Assembly: GCF_003217475.1 (NCBI RefSeq)
Contig: NZ_QJSP01000016.1
Location: 60,698-124,697, forward strand
Reading direction: 5' to 3'
Length of the DNA: 64,000 nt
DNA from: Williamsia limnetica
GTDB lineage: Bacteria; Actinomycetota; Actinomycetes; Mycobacteriales; Mycobacteriaceae
Notes under the pieces: generated by a model
Told to the model about the DNA's origin: nothing
The model's input: only the letters and a program-made list of their open reading frames with translations
The model's database searches: none
Shown: piece after piece, positions 26,591-36,586 of the stretch
How positions within the stretch are numbered: position 1 is the stretch's first letter
Layout: the number at the start of each line of letters is the position of its first letter
Position numbers and translations under genes: made by a program

Positions 26591-29500
26591 TCAGCGATTA
26601 GACGTCGTCAAAGGTCCTCTGGCATAGGGTCCTACCTCGGTGGAATCCCGGCTCACGGCCGCGCGGTGCAGCCGCCCTGGCCACCAGCTCGCCTCACCGA
26701 GCAATGCTGCCAGCGCAGGGACGACAATAGTGCGAACGAGAAAGGTGTCCAGGAGTAACCCGATACCGATGATAAAGCCGATCTGCACCATCACGTCGAT
26801 CGATCCCAGCATGAGTCCGAACATGCTCGCCGCGAAAATCAAACCGGCCGAGGTGATGACCGAGCCGGTGTATGCGACGGTGCGTAGAACTCCGAGCCGG
26901 ACATTGGCCGTCGATTCCTCTCTGAGCCGGGAAACCAACAGCATGTTGTAGTCGGCCCCCACTGCAACCAGGACGATAAAGGACACCAGCGGGACGGGCC
27001 ACGCTATTTCATTGCCGAAAATGTGTTGGAGGACAAGGACACCGATGCCCAGAGCGGCTGCGTAGTTGAGTACAACGGTGGCCAGTAGATAGATCGGTGC
27101 GACGATCGCCCTGAGTAAGAGCATTAGGATCAAGCCGACTATCAGGAGCGTTCCGAATCCGAGTAACTTGAAATCGTACGCCAGAAGTCGTTGGATGTCG
27201 GCGTTGATCGCCGGGAACCCGGCGACAGATGCGCGCGCACCCTGCAGCGTGGTGTTCGGCATGGCGTCCTCGGCCACCTTCGACAGACTGTTCGCCAACG
27301 TCATAGCATCCGCGGTATACGGATCGTAGGCGGTCTGCACTACAAAGCGAGCAGTCTTGCCATCCGGCGAGATGAACTGGCGCGCCACTTGGCTGAACTG
27401 TTGATCCTTGAACGCGTCGGCGGGTAGGTAGAACCCCGTTGCCGAGTCAGAGTTGCCGATGTCCCGGGCGGGCGCGCGTAGCTGGGCGGCCACTTGAGAC
27501 AGGCCCGCCAGCAGTTGCAGGTTGCTGTCCACCAATGCGCTCACACCGCCGGACAGCTGTCGGGCCCCGTCGGCGAGCGCTCGGACGCCCGTCTGGAGCT
27601 GTGACAACCGACTGCCGAGGTCCTGGCCGTTGATCGTCTGCAGCGCGGAGTCGAGGACGTTCAATGAACTCTGCAACTGCGCGAGGTCCGCCGTTTCCGG
27701 GCCCTCAACTCCACCGAGCTGGGTAGCGAAGTCCGCGAAACGACCGAGGGACTGGTTGTCGGCCAATGCGCGGATGTCCGAGGTCTGTGCCTGCAAGGCC
27801 GAACACTGCGGGATCTGAACGCACCAGGGAGCATCGAGTGCACTCAACGCAGGTGCGACGGAGTCGGCAGCCGACTGTGCCTGTCGTGCCACTCGAGACA
27901 GTTCAGGAGCTTGTTGGGAGAACTCATCGAGTGCGGGCGCCGCAGCAGCCAGCTGATCGACGAGCGGACGATACTGGCTGAGTTCCTCGCCGGCCGACGA
28001 AGCCTGCTCGAGCAACCCCGACAGCGGCGCGAGGTTGGTGGTGATTTGTTCGTTCAGCAAAGCAAGACCGTCGGCGAGTTGTGAGGACCCGGTCCTCAGT
28101 AGCTCCAGTTCGCCCTTCCGCGACTGTGCGTCACCGGTCTGTTCGGTGATACCACTACCGATCTGGTCGTTCTGCCATGACAACTCAGCCTGCTCAAGCT
28201 TCTCGCCCGTCGGGCGAGTCACCCCGATGACGCGGGTGACACCGGGCGTCTGCGCGACGCGCGACGCCATCTGTTCAAGATCGGCCAGTCCCTGGCCGGT
28301 GCGCATGTCTTTGTTCGACTCCACCAGAAGGAACTCGGAGATGATGGTGTCTTTGGGAAAATGCCGGTTCAGCAGCGCGTATCCCTCGTTGCTTCCGGTA
28401 TCCGACGGCTGACCTTCCCGATCGTCATAGGTGATTGTCATGGTGGTCGCGATAAGGCCGAGAGCGATCAGTGCCACCAGACTCACCGCGAGCAGCGGGA
28501 CCGGACGCCGGATCACCCCCGTTCCCACCCGATGCCAGTACCGCCTGGTGAGGTCACGACGAGGTAGCCCCGCACCACGCTTCGCCGCGAACGACAGCAC
28601 GGGGGGCAGCAAAGTGACGGTTGCCAGGAAGCCAAAGGCGATAGAGATCGCGCACGCCGGGCCGAGCGTGTTGAACACGCTGAGCTTGGCGAACGCCATC
28701 GCTAAGAAAGCAAAGGCAACTGTGGCTGCGGACGCGAGCACCACGCGACCGATCGTTGCTGTGGCGTTCGCAATGGCCACGTCAGGGGCATCGCCTGCCC
28801 GGATGCCCTCGTGATACCGGCTTATAAGGAATACGGAGTAGTCGACTCCGGCGCCGAAGATAATTACCGTCATGAACATCGAGGTGAATTGAGACACGGG
28901 CATGCCCAATTCGCCCAGACCCGAGAGCACCCCGCGGCCCACTGCCAGGCTCATGCCGACCACCAGCAGCGGCATGAGAGCGGTGAAGACCGATCGGTAG
29001 ACGACCAGCAGGATCCCGGCGATCAACAGCACCGTGGCGATCGTGATCACGACCAGATCGGACTCACCGACCGCGAGCTGGTCGGTGAACGTGGCAGGTG
29101 GACCGGTCACCCGAACAATTGTGTCGGTACCATCAAAGATCTCGTTCGCGGTGTCACGGACCGCTTCCACGGCGTCGGCAGCGTCCGGTCCGCCCAACGT
29201 CCCCGTGACACCGATAGGCAGATACCACGCCTTCCTGTCTTTGCTCAGCGCCTGACTCTCCGTAAGTGGGTCGCCGAGCAGATCGCGGACTGCGATGACG
29301 TGTTCCGTGTCCGCACGCAGTGCGGTCACCAATTCGTCATACTTGGCGCGGGTGGCGTCCGAGAAACCCCTGTCGTTCTCCATGGCGACGAAGACGGTGG
29401 TCTTGGCCCCCTTCTCATTGAACGCCTCACCCATCCGGTCGAGCGTCTGAAATGACGGTACGCCCGCGGGTATCGGGTCCACCGACTGCTGTCGGATCAC

Positions 29501-29761
29501 GGACTCCAGCTGCGGGAATAGCACCGCTAAGCCGACCGCAACCACGACCCAGACCGACGCCACGAATCCCTTGCGCCGCAGCGTGAACCAGGCGACCTTT
29601 TCCAGTTGAGCGCTGTACTCACCGGTTCCGGCAGAACGCCTTGATGGACGGTTGTGAACGATCGACGACCTGGCCACGTACGAACTTCCTCTCGGACTCA
29701 TTGGATGTGGGGGAACGCCCCACAGGCGGCTCCGCGCGGGTCGGTCAGCTGTGATGTTCAC
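26591..29761 (-). CDS. MmpL-type RND lipid transporter
   Basis: The 1056-residue protein has twelve membrane helices in two halves. The first half has a large extracytoplasmic domain with helical coiled segments. Proton-relay Asp-Tyr pairs are in GAGVDYSVFLISRY and GADYNMLLVSRL. The size matches the long mycobacterial MmpL exporters of lipids and siderophores. The GTG start at 29761 overlaps the DUF4873 gene by 17 bp; an ATG at 29701 is an alternative. It faces the fadD gene of the mce operon, so import, activation and export of lipids are neighbours here. The cargo is unknown. Confidence 0.9.
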   Translation of the reverse strand: MNITADRPARSRLWGVPPHPMSPRGSSYVARSSIVHNRPSRRSAGTGEYSAQLEKVAWFTLRRKGFVASVWVVVAVGLAVLFPQLESVIRQQSVDPIPAGVPSFQTLDRMGEAFNEKGAKTTVFVAMENDRGFSDATRAKYDELVTALRADTEHVIAVRDLLGDPLTESQALSKDRKAWYLPIGVTGTLGGPDAADAVEAVRDTANEIFDGTDTIVRVTGPPATFTDQLAVGESDLVVITIATVLLIAGILLVVYRSVFTALMPLLVVGMSLAVGRGVLSGLGELGMPVSQFTSMFMTVIIFGAGVDYSVFLISRYHEGIRAGDAPDVAIANATATIGRVVLASAATVAFAFLAMAFAKLSVFNTLGPACAISIAFGFLATVTLLPPVLSFAAKRGAGLPRRDLTRRYWHRVGTGVIRRPVPLLAVSLVALIALGLIATTMTITYDDREGQPSDTGSNEGYALLNRHFPKDTIISEFLLVESNKDMRTGQGLADLEQMASRVAQTPGVTRVIGVTRPTGEKLEQAELSWQNDQIGSGITEQTGDAQSRKGELELLRTGSSQLADGLALLNEQITTNLAPLSGLLEQASSAGEELSQYRPLVDQLAAAAPALDEFSQQAPELSRVARQAQSAADSVAPALSALDAPWCVQIPQCSALQAQTSDIRALADNQSLGRFADFATQLGGVEGPETADLAQLQSSLNVLDSALQTINGQDLGSRLSQLQTGVRALADGARQLSGGVSALVDSNLQLLAGLSQVAAQLRAPARDIGNSDSATGFYLPADAFKDQQFSQVARQFISPDGKTARFVVQTAYDPYTADAMTLANSLSKVAEDAMPNTTLQGARASVAGFPAINADIQRLLAYDFKLLGFGTLLIVGLILMLLLRAIVAPIYLLATVVLNYAAALGIGVLVLQHIFGNEIAWPVPLVSFIVLVAVGADYNMLLVSRLREESTANVRLGVLRTVAYTGSVITSAGLIFAASMFGLMLGSIDVMVQIGFIIGIGLLLDTFLVRTIVVPALAALLGEASWWPGRLHRAAVSRDSTEVGPYARGPLTTSNR

Positions 29762-30086
29762 TCTCTGCTATCGACTCCACGTCTTCGAGCGTGGTGGGGA
29801 TGTGGTACGGCGGCCTGCTCGTGCCCGTAATGCGATAGCGGTCCCAGAAATCAGGATCGCCCACGACGCACTCGGCGCGGCCCTCTGGTGTCACGAAGAC
29901 AGCAACCGTGCGCCTGCCCGCGAGGAGCGTGCCGAGCGCATCATTTTTGTCGATCCTGCCGTACCAGGTGTAGAAGCCGTTGAGGGGCTGGAAATAACCT
30001 TTGATTTTCACCCCGACAGCAATCTCCTTGCCGCGGCACACCAAGGTGCCCTCGCCGGAGTAGTCCAGGTCGTGGTCGTCAGACAC
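29745..30086 (-). CDS. DUF4873 domain protein
   Basis: The protein has 113 residues with the DUF4873 pattern: YSGEGTLVCRGKEIAVGVKIKGYFQPLNGFYTWYGRI, then a conserved GRAECVVGDPDFWDRYRITG block. It is a small beta-rich domain of unknown function that occurs near, or fused to, flavin monooxygenases in mycobacteria and relatives. Here it overlaps the MmpL gene and is divergent from the AurF/FMO cluster, so it may serve either. Confidence 0.75.
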   Translation of the reverse strand: MSDDHDLDYSGEGTLVCRGKEIAVGVKIKGYFQPLNGFYTWYGRIDKNDALGTLLAGRRTVAVFVTPEGRAECVVGDPDFWDRYRITGTSRPPYHIPTTLEDVESIAESEHHS

Positions 30087-30219
30087 GTAAAGCTCACTTT
30101 CTTTACATCAAGCGTTGACAAAAGAACACACTGGCAGCGACACTAGCAGTATCGGGTACCCAGAGTATCGGGTATAAAGACGAGACTCAGCTCGGCCCGG
30201 AACACAACGGAGGTGTCAC

Positions 30220-31188
30220 ATGACCGTTCAGAATGTTGAGATCAACCCCGACGTTTCGACGGAAGGGGTTTCGCGCGTCAGTGCCCGCAAGCCCGTCGAC
30301 ATGCAAAGGTCTGCCGGCCGACTCCTGCGGGCGGCGGCCGAAAAGTTCTACGACGCGGAGATCGACATCGATTGGGACTCGCCCTGGGAGGAGGGAAAGT
30401 ACTTCCTGCCCGAGCATCGTGTCTCGCTCTACGGCACCAAGCTGTGGGAGAAAATGAGCGATGAGAAGAAGGTGGAACTCGGGCGCCATGAAATTGTCAG
30501 CATTCTCAGCTTCGGTATCTACGCAGAGAATCTGCTCAGCTCAGCGCTGCTCCGAATGTCTGCCAAAGGTGCCCTGACAGATCAAAGGGCCCTCTACGCC
30601 CTTAACGAGATCGGCGACGAGGCACGTCACTCGACGATGTTTGCCCGGTTGATCAACAAGACGGGACTGGCGCCGTACAAGTTGCCGAAGGGGTTCTTGG
30701 GCTTCGCGAAGATTCTGCATTTTGTGCCTCTCGGCCCGTCTGTATCCGGCGCGACATTGCTCATCGAAGAGATACTCGACCGCGCTCAGCGTGAGGCGAT
30801 GAATGACCCGAAAATGCAGCCGCAGCTGCGCCAGCTCATGAAGATCCACGTTCTCGAAGAGGCCCGCCACATCACCTTCGCGCGGCTGGAAATGGTGGAG
30901 GGGATGCAGCGTCGCGGACGCATCTCGCGCGCTTGGCATCGAGGCACGCTGGCGGCCATTGCGAACTTTGCGTACCCGTTGCTCATCAATCCGAAGGTGT
31001 ACCCCGCTGTCGGAATCAGCCGTATGCGCGGGCTGTGGGCGCAGCAGACGAGCCCGAACTACCGCGTCAACTTGCAGTTTATGTCCGAGCCTATGATTCG
31101 GTTCTTCCACGAGGCCGGGATGATGGAGGGGAAATTCACGATGGCGATGTGGCGCGCAACGCGCAGCCTGCCCGACGATCTGCGCTAA
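30220..31188 (+). CDS. AurF-family di-iron oxygenase
   Basis: The protein has 322 residues with a ferritin-like fold and the iron ligands of the AurF family: Glu in GIYAEN, the pair in NEIGDEARH, Glu in LLIEEILDRAQ, and LEEARH. AurF itself oxidises an aromatic amine to a nitro group. Other members oxidise varied small molecules, so the substrate is open. It starts a five-gene oxidative cluster (FMO, SDR, KshB-like reductase, hydrolase), and the reductase four genes on could supply its electrons. GGAGGTG precedes the ATG. Confidence 0.85.
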   Translation: MTVQNVEINPDVSTEGVSRVSARKPVDMQRSAGRLLRAAAEKFYDAEIDIDWDSPWEEGKYFLPEHRVSLYGTKLWEKMSDEKKVELGRHEIVSILSFGIYAENLLSSALLRMSAKGALTDQRALYALNEIGDEARHSTMFARLINKTGLAPYKLPKGFLGFAKILHFVPLGPSVSGATLLIEEILDRAQREAMNDPKMQPQLRQLMKIHVLEEARHITFARLEMVEGMQRRGRISRAWHRGTLAAIANFAYPLLINPKVYPAVGISRMRGLWAQQTSPNYRVNLQFMSEPMIRFFHEAGMMEGKFTMAMWRATRSLPDDLR

Positions 31189-31346
31189 CACCCTCAGCCT
31201 GGCCCCCTCGGCCACTAGCCAACCCTCGACCCCACGTTCGGATGTCTCCGTTCGCGGGCTCGGGTGGATGACATTCTCACACCTGCGACGCGTCCCCGGC
31301 GCGTGCAGGTCCGTCTGCTGTATTTGATCAGGGAGTTTTTCACTCA

Positions 31347-32870
31347 ATGCCGTCCTCCAACACCAAGCGCGCGGCGCGCGCCGCCACGGCGATAGACCCG
31401 GGAATAGCCGAGCCCATAATTACCAAAGTACTCATCATCGGCAGCGGATTTTCTGGCCTCGGTATGGCCGTGCAGCTCCGCCGGCGCGGCTACAGCGACT
31501 TCATCGTGCTGGAAAAGGCCGATTCTGTCGGTGGAACCTGGCGCGACAACACCTATCCAGGATGCGCATGCGACGTGCCGTCACTGATGTACTCCTACTC
31601 GTTCGAGAGCCGCGGTAGTTGGTCGAAGGTGTGGTCTTCGCAGCCCGAAATCGAGCAGTACCTGAAAGAGATCTCCAACAAGCGCGGTGTCACTCAGAAG
31701 ATCCATTTTGGGCAGAAATTGGTCTCCGGATACTGGAGTGAGTTCGAATCGCGGTGGCACCTGCGTACCGAGTCGGGCCGAGAGTACATCGCACAATTCG
31801 TCGTGTCCGGTGTCGGCGCTCTGCACATCCCGAACTATCCGAATATCCTTGGGATTGACGATTTCACCGGCCTGGCATTCCATTCGGCAAAGTGGGATCA
31901 CACGGTTGATCTTCAGGGCAAGCGGGTGGCCGTCATTGGCACCGGTGCCAGCGCGATTCAGTTTGTGCCGTTCGTACAGAAGGAGGCCAGCACACTCACG
32001 GTCTTCCAGCGAACCCCGGCGTGGGTACTTCCACGCAAGAACTTCGCAGTGCCGACTGCACTTCGGACCCTGCTCAGCAAGATTCCTGTTACTCGCCGCC
32101 TCGCTCGGTGGTCGGTCTACTGGGGCGCAGAGAGCCTGGCCTTCGGGCTCAACGGCCACTCCAACCTTATGCGACCAATCGAAAAGGTGGCGAAATGGAA
32201 CATCGAGCGTTCTATCGCCGACCCCGAACTACGCAGAAAGCTGATGCCGTCCTACCGCATCGGATGCAAACGCATCCTGGGATCGAACGACTACTACCCT
32301 GCACTCGCCGCGCCCAACACGACAGTGATCAGTGATCGGATTGAAAAGGTCACTGCGAATTCTATCGTCACCGCTGACGGCGTGTCACATCCTGTAGATG
32401 TGATCATTTACGCCACAGGGTTCCATGTCACGGACGGGTTCGATCAACTCGCGCTCAAGGGCGCCCGAGGCGAAGACTTGCCGTCGCACTGGCACCGGAC
32501 GGGTATCAACACCCACCTCGGCATCACCACCGAGGGCTTCCCGAACCTGTTCTTCCTGCTCGGGCCCAACACAGGTCTTGGGCACAACTCTGTCGTATTC
32601 ATGATCGAGCAGCAGATCAAGTACATCATGAAGGCCATCGACGCCGTCGACAGTCGCGGAGCGCAGCGCGTTGATGTGCGGCCCGAGGTTCAAGAACACT
32701 TCAACAAGAACATTCAGCACAAGCTCGCCAAGGGGGTATGGACCAACGGCGGGTGTACGAGCTGGTATCTGGACTCGCAGGGTGTCAACCGTACGGTGTG
32801 GCCCGGGTTCACCTGGCAGTACTGGCGAGCGACGAAGGACTTCAAGCCCGCCGAGTACGAGATCGCCTGA
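31347..32870 (+). CDS. Flavin monooxygenase, Baeyer-Villiger/MymA type
   Basis: The protein has 507 residues with two Rossmann motifs: FAD-binding IIGSGFSGLGMAVQL and NADPH-binding VAVIGTGASAIQFVP. Between them lies the Baeyer-Villiger fingerprint (FTGLAFHSAKWD). The ADSVGGTWRDNTYPGCACDVPS block is typical of EthA/MymA-like enzymes. It would insert oxygen next to a ketone or oxidise a heteroatom. The gene order FMO-SDR-hydrolase resembles the mycobacterial mymA operon, which remodels cell-wall fatty acids. Confidence 0.88.
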   Translation: MPSSNTKRAARAATAIDPGIAEPIITKVLIIGSGFSGLGMAVQLRRRGYSDFIVLEKADSVGGTWRDNTYPGCACDVPSLMYSYSFESRGSWSKVWSSQPEIEQYLKEISNKRGVTQKIHFGQKLVSGYWSEFESRWHLRTESGREYIAQFVVSGVGALHIPNYPNILGIDDFTGLAFHSAKWDHTVDLQGKRVAVIGTGASAIQFVPFVQKEASTLTVFQRTPAWVLPRKNFAVPTALRTLLSKIPVTRRLARWSVYWGAESLAFGLNGHSNLMRPIEKVAKWNIERSIADPELRRKLMPSYRIGCKRILGSNDYYPALAAPNTTVISDRIEKVTANSIVTADGVSHPVDVIIYATGFHVTDGFDQLALKGARGEDLPSHWHRTGINTHLGITTEGFPNLFFLLGPNTGLGHNSVVFMIEQQIKYIMKAIDAVDSRGAQRVDVRPEVQEHFNKNIQHKLAKGVWTNGGCTSWYLDSQGVNRTVWPGFTWQYWRATKDFKPAEYEIA

Positions 32871-32911
32871 CAACCCAGCCGTAGGTCATCGAGAAGTGTG
32901 AGTATTCAACA

Positions 32912-33781
32912 GTGAGTAGTTCGACAACAGATAACTATGCGAACCAGGTCGCAGTCGTCACGGGAGCCGCTTCAGGGATCGGCCGGTCCCTTGCGCTTCA
33001 ACTGGCCGCACGCGGGGCCAGCCTTTCCTTGTCCGACGTCGACGAGGTACATCTCGCGGAGACGGCGGCTATGTGCCCTACCGCACATTGGGCGAAAGTC
33101 GAGACCGCCGTGTTGGACGTGGCAGATCGTGCTGCCTTCCAGGATTACGCCGAGAGCGTCCAGTCATCTTTCGGGTGCGTGAACATGGTGTTCAACAACG
33201 CCGGCGTCGCCCTCGGCGCCGACGTTGTTGACATGTCTTGGGAGGACTTTGACTGGCTGATGGGTATCAATTTCGGCGGTGTCGTCAATGGGACGAAGGC
33301 CTTCCTGCCCTATCTCATCGCCTCCGGTGATGGTCATCTGGTCAACACTTCCAGCGTCTTCGGCCTGGTCGGTATTCCCAGTCAGAGTGCCTACAACGCC
33401 GCCAAGTTCGGTGTGCGTGGCTTCACCGAAGCGCTTCGCCAAGAGATGAAGATCAGTCGGCATCCGGTCACAGTGACATGCGTTCACCCCGGCGGTGTCA
33501 AAACCAATATCGTCAATAACGCTCGGGGTGTATCCGATATGGGGGCAGATACCGCCACCATTGCCACAATGTTCAACAACATTGCCCGGACCACTCCGGA
33601 GAAAGCGGCGTCCACCATCCTCAAGGGAATGGACAAGAAGAAGCCTCGAGTGCTGATCGGCGCAGACGCACGGGGCTTCGACTTTGTCGCGCGCGTTGTG
33701 GGACCGCGCTACCAGGACATCTCTGCGCCTGTTTCACGTGCGGGCTACGCATTGGCCCGAAAGCGGGGGATTATCAAATGA
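32912..33781 (+). CDS. Short-chain dehydrogenase/reductase, SadH-like
   Basis: The protein has 289 residues from GTG 32912. It has the NAD(P) motif TGAASGIGRSLALQLAARG, FNNAGVALG, and catalytic Ser in NTSSVFG with YNAAK. The C-terminal extension (KPRVLIGADARGFDFVARVVGPRY) resembles SadH of the mymA operon. It ends by overlapping the next gene by 4 bp. It probably interconverts the ketone and alcohol forms of the monooxygenase substrate. Confidence 0.88.
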   Translation: MSSSTTDNYANQVAVVTGAASGIGRSLALQLAARGASLSLSDVDEVHLAETAAMCPTAHWAKVETAVLDVADRAAFQDYAESVQSSFGCVNMVFNNAGVALGADVVDMSWEDFDWLMGINFGGVVNGTKAFLPYLIASGDGHLVNTSSVFGLVGIPSQSAYNAAKFGVRGFTEALRQEMKISRHPVTVTCVHPGGVKTNIVNNARGVSDMGADTATIATMFNNIARTTPEKAASTILKGMDKKKPRVLIGADARGFDFVARVVGPRYQDISAPVSRAGYALARKRGIIK

Positions 33782-34848
33782 CCGTCGAGCAGGAAAATCG
33801 GCCGGCCGCGACCGCGCGATCGCGGACGCTGACCGTGTCGGAGGTCGTGCAGGAGACCAAGGACTCCGTCAGCATCGCGTTCGAAGTGCCTGACGAGATT
33901 GTCGACGATTTCAAGCATCTACCCGGTCAGTTCATTACGCTGAAAATTCCGTCGGACCAGACGGGCCACGTCGCACGATGCTATTCGCTGAGCAGTTCGC
34001 CCCATGTCGATGACTTTCGCCTTGAGATCGGGGTGAAGCGCACCGCCGGGGGATATGCGTCGAACTGGTTGTGTGACAACGTCTCCGTCGGCATGGAGGT
34101 GACCGTACTTACGCCATCGGGAAAGTTCACCGCTAAGAGCCTCGACGTTGACTTGCTCTTCTTCGCCGGCGGAAGTGGCATCACGCCGGTCCTGTCGCTG
34201 GTGAAGTCAGCACTGGTATCGGGCAGTGGAGAAGTCGTCTTATTCTACGCGAACCGTGACGCCGATTCGGTCATGTACGAGCGCCAGCTTCAGCAGATCG
34301 AATCCGAATTCCCCGAGCGGTTCACCTTGGTCTACTGGCTTCAGTCCGAGAACGGGCTCCCCACATCGGTGGCTGTCGAGAAGATTATTCGAGATCACAA
34401 GGGGTCGTCGATCTTCACCTGCGGTCCTTCCCCATTCATGGATCTGGTGGAAAGGTCTGCCGCCGCCTGTGGAGTGGACCATTCGGATGTACATCGGGAG
34501 GTGTTCCAGTCACTGGCGGGTGACCCGTTTGACACCGCCACACTGCGTCGACTCAGCGACGACGAGGGTGTAGCTACGGCTACGGTTTACCTCAACGGAG
34601 AGTGCATCACCACGGAATGGCCACGTAACACACCGCTGCTCGATGTGCTGCTCTCACGAGGGCACAACGCCCCGTACTCGTGTCGAGAGGGCGCGTGCAG
34701 CGCGTGTGTGTGCAAGCTCATCGAGGGCGATGTCGAGATGGCGCAGAACAACATCCTCGTCAACGACGACATTGAGGACGGTGAGCGACTCGCGTGCCAG
34801 GCACTTCCGCTCACCGACGCTGTGACGGTGAGCTTCGATGATCTCTGA
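33778..34848 (+). CDS. Ferredoxin-NADPH reductase with C-terminal 2Fe-2S domain, KshB/HmpX type
   Basis: The 356-residue protein has an FAD domain with RCYSLSSSP, an NAD(P)H domain starting at FFAGGSGITPVLS and ending with FTCGPSPFM, and a C-terminal plant-type 2Fe-2S domain with ligands in YSCREGACSACVCKL plus Cys in RLACQ. This is the architecture of the 3-ketosteroid 9-alpha-hydroxylase reductase KshB and phenylacetate/di-iron monooxygenase reductases. In this cluster it most likely feeds electrons to the AurF-like oxygenase. Confidence 0.9.
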   Translation: MTVEQENRPAATARSRTLTVSEVVQETKDSVSIAFEVPDEIVDDFKHLPGQFITLKIPSDQTGHVARCYSLSSSPHVDDFRLEIGVKRTAGGYASNWLCDNVSVGMEVTVLTPSGKFTAKSLDVDLLFFAGGSGITPVLSLVKSALVSGSGEVVLFYANRDADSVMYERQLQQIESEFPERFTLVYWLQSENGLPTSVAVEKIIRDHKGSSIFTCGPSPFMDLVERSAAACGVDHSDVHREVFQSLAGDPFDTATLRRLSDDEGVATATVYLNGECITTEWPRNTPLLDVLLSRGHNAPYSCREGACSACVCKLIEGDVEMAQNNILVNDDIEDGERLACQALPLTDAVTVSFDDL

Positions 34849-35755
34849 CTGTCCGGGAGCTGGCCTATTGCCGGCGCGATCGCGGGAGGTTCTCTCGAGT
34901 GACGGCACGAGGTTGTTTGTCGAGGAGTACGGGCTGGGTGATGATGCGCCACTAATGGTGTTTAGCCACGGGTGGGCTTGCCAGGGCCGGTTCTGGCGAC
35001 CTCAGATCGAACACTTCGCCAGCACACACCGTGTGGTGGTGTACGACCAACGCGGACATGGCTGGAGCGACCGGGGGCACTCCCAATTCTCTTCGTCGTT
35101 GCTCGGCGACGACCTTGAGGCTGTCTTGCGCGCGGTCGTCACGTCGAGTCGTAAGGCCTTGGTGATCGGTCACAGTATGGGCGGGATGTCCATCATGGGT
35201 TGGGCTGCCGAGCACCCGGACTCTGTGCTCCCCCTATCGCGCGGTGCCGTGTTGGCGAGCACTGGCCCCTCCCAGTTGGTTAGCCGATCGACGTTAATAA
35301 GGTCGCCACGTCGATTCCGCGCCACACTGGAACGGGCCTTCGCGGCTGGGCTCGCCATCGCGGGACCGGAGATGCTTGACACTCGTTTCAACCGACGGTT
35401 GGTAAAATACGGGACGATGGGTCCGCACGCGTCGGCCGACGTTATAGCGGAGTGTTCCGGCATACTATTGCGTTGCCCACCTGCGGTGCGGGGAATGTGG
35501 GGAAAGGTCCTGGCCTCCATCGACGTCAGCAAAGGAGTCGACTCACTTGCGGTGCCGACGACGGTGATCGTGGGTTCTGCCGACAAGTTGACACCTGAGG
35601 TTCATTCCACTGATCTCGCCGAACGGCTGCAGCAGCGCGGTCGGTTGCATGATCTAGTGGCGTTGCCGCAGATCGGTCACATGATCAACATGGAGGCACC
35701 GAAAGATTTCAACGAAGCGGCGGCGCGATTGGACGCAGCGACCGTAGAACGTTGA
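34838..35755 (+). CDS. Alpha/beta hydrolase
   Basis: The protein has 305 residues; its start overlaps the reductase stop by 11 bp. It has an oxyanion-hole segment FSHGWACQGRFW, a nucleophile elbow GHSMGGMS, an acid in GSADKLTP and a catalytic His in QIGHMINME. The likely role is hydrolysis of an ester or lactone produced by the Baeyer-Villiger enzyme, comparable to LipR in the mymA operon. It is cytoplasmic, with no signal peptide. Confidence 0.87.
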   Translation: MISDCPGAGLLPARSREVLSSDGTRLFVEEYGLGDDAPLMVFSHGWACQGRFWRPQIEHFASTHRVVVYDQRGHGWSDRGHSQFSSSLLGDDLEAVLRAVVTSSRKALVIGHSMGGMSIMGWAAEHPDSVLPLSRGAVLASTGPSQLVSRSTLIRSPRRFRATLERAFAAGLAIAGPEMLDTRFNRRLVKYGTMGPHASADVIAECSGILLRCPPAVRGMWGKVLASIDVSKGVDSLAVPTTVIVGSADKLTPEVHSTDLAERLQQRGRLHDLVALPQIGHMINMEAPKDFNEAAARLDAATVER

Positions 35756-35833
35756 CAGCGAAGTATCGATGCCTACGGGGTCACGCACATGGCCGCTGAT
35801 AGCTTGCGGGCTTCCAGTAGGATAGTTTCCACA

Positions 35834-36586
35834 ATGTCAGTCGTCCGCCGCGTTTCCTCCGCGCCATCTCAGGTACAGCGTCGGGTGCGTGATGCCCGCA
35901 GCACCCGGTGGGATGACCATCGCGTCGCAATACGAGCGGAGTTGGTCGATGCGGCCATACGGGCCATCGACCGCCATGGCGTAGGCGTGAGCATGGACGA
36001 CATTGCTGCGGAGGCAGGCGTGTCTAAACCGAAGCTGTACCGCTACTTCGGCGACAAAGCGGGTCTAAACGGGGCAGTGGCGGCGAAGCTCGGTGCGTTG
36101 ATGTGGGAGTCGGCGCAAGTCACAATCTTTGTTGAGCAAGATCATGCGTCTGTTGACGATATGATTCGCTCGTCGGTCCAGTCCTACGTCGCGCTGGTTG
36201 GGAAACACCCCGTGGTCGTCAGGTTCCTTATGGCGAATCACTTGTTTCAGTACTCCGGATCGGGAAATGGTGGAGTTGCTGACCAGTTGAGGTCGGTGAT
36301 GGAGGTCGTCGCCGATCGGTTCACTGAGAGTCTGCAACGTATTCACTCAGATGCCTCGATCATTCCCTTGGCAGTGGCGTCCATCCTGGGTGCTGGGCTA
36401 TCTGCGACTCAGTGGTGGATTGACAGCGGTCGTGAGCAAGGGGTCAACGACAGCTATTTCGCCGCACACCTATCGGAGACGACGTGGGGAATTATCAACG
36501 GCGCAGGCGCAACAGTAGGCGTTGCCTTCTCACCTGATCTGCCGTTCAGCCATCCCGGTTTCGCGTCCCGCCTCGAAGTGAACTGA
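35834..36586 (+). CDS. TetR-family regulator of the oxidative cluster
   Basis: The protein has 250 residues from ATG 35834; an in-frame ATG 45 bp upstream is possible. The helix-turn-helix reads MDDIAAEAGVSKPKLYRYFGDK. The long effector domain suits a bulky lipid ligand. It is the last gene of the same-strand AurF-FMO-SDR-reductase-hydrolase series, 78 bp after the hydrolase, and is a likely repressor of that unit. Confidence 0.85.
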   Translation: MSVVRRVSSAPSQVQRRVRDARSTRWDDHRVAIRAELVDAAIRAIDRHGVGVSMDDIAAEAGVSKPKLYRYFGDKAGLNGAVAAKLGALMWESAQVTIFVEQDHASVDDMIRSSVQSYVALVGKHPVVVRFLMANHLFQYSGSGNGGVADQLRSVMEVVADRFTESLQRIHSDASIIPLAVASILGAGLSATQWWIDSGREQGVNDSYFAAHLSETTWGIINGAGATVGVAFSPDLPFSHPGFASRLEVN

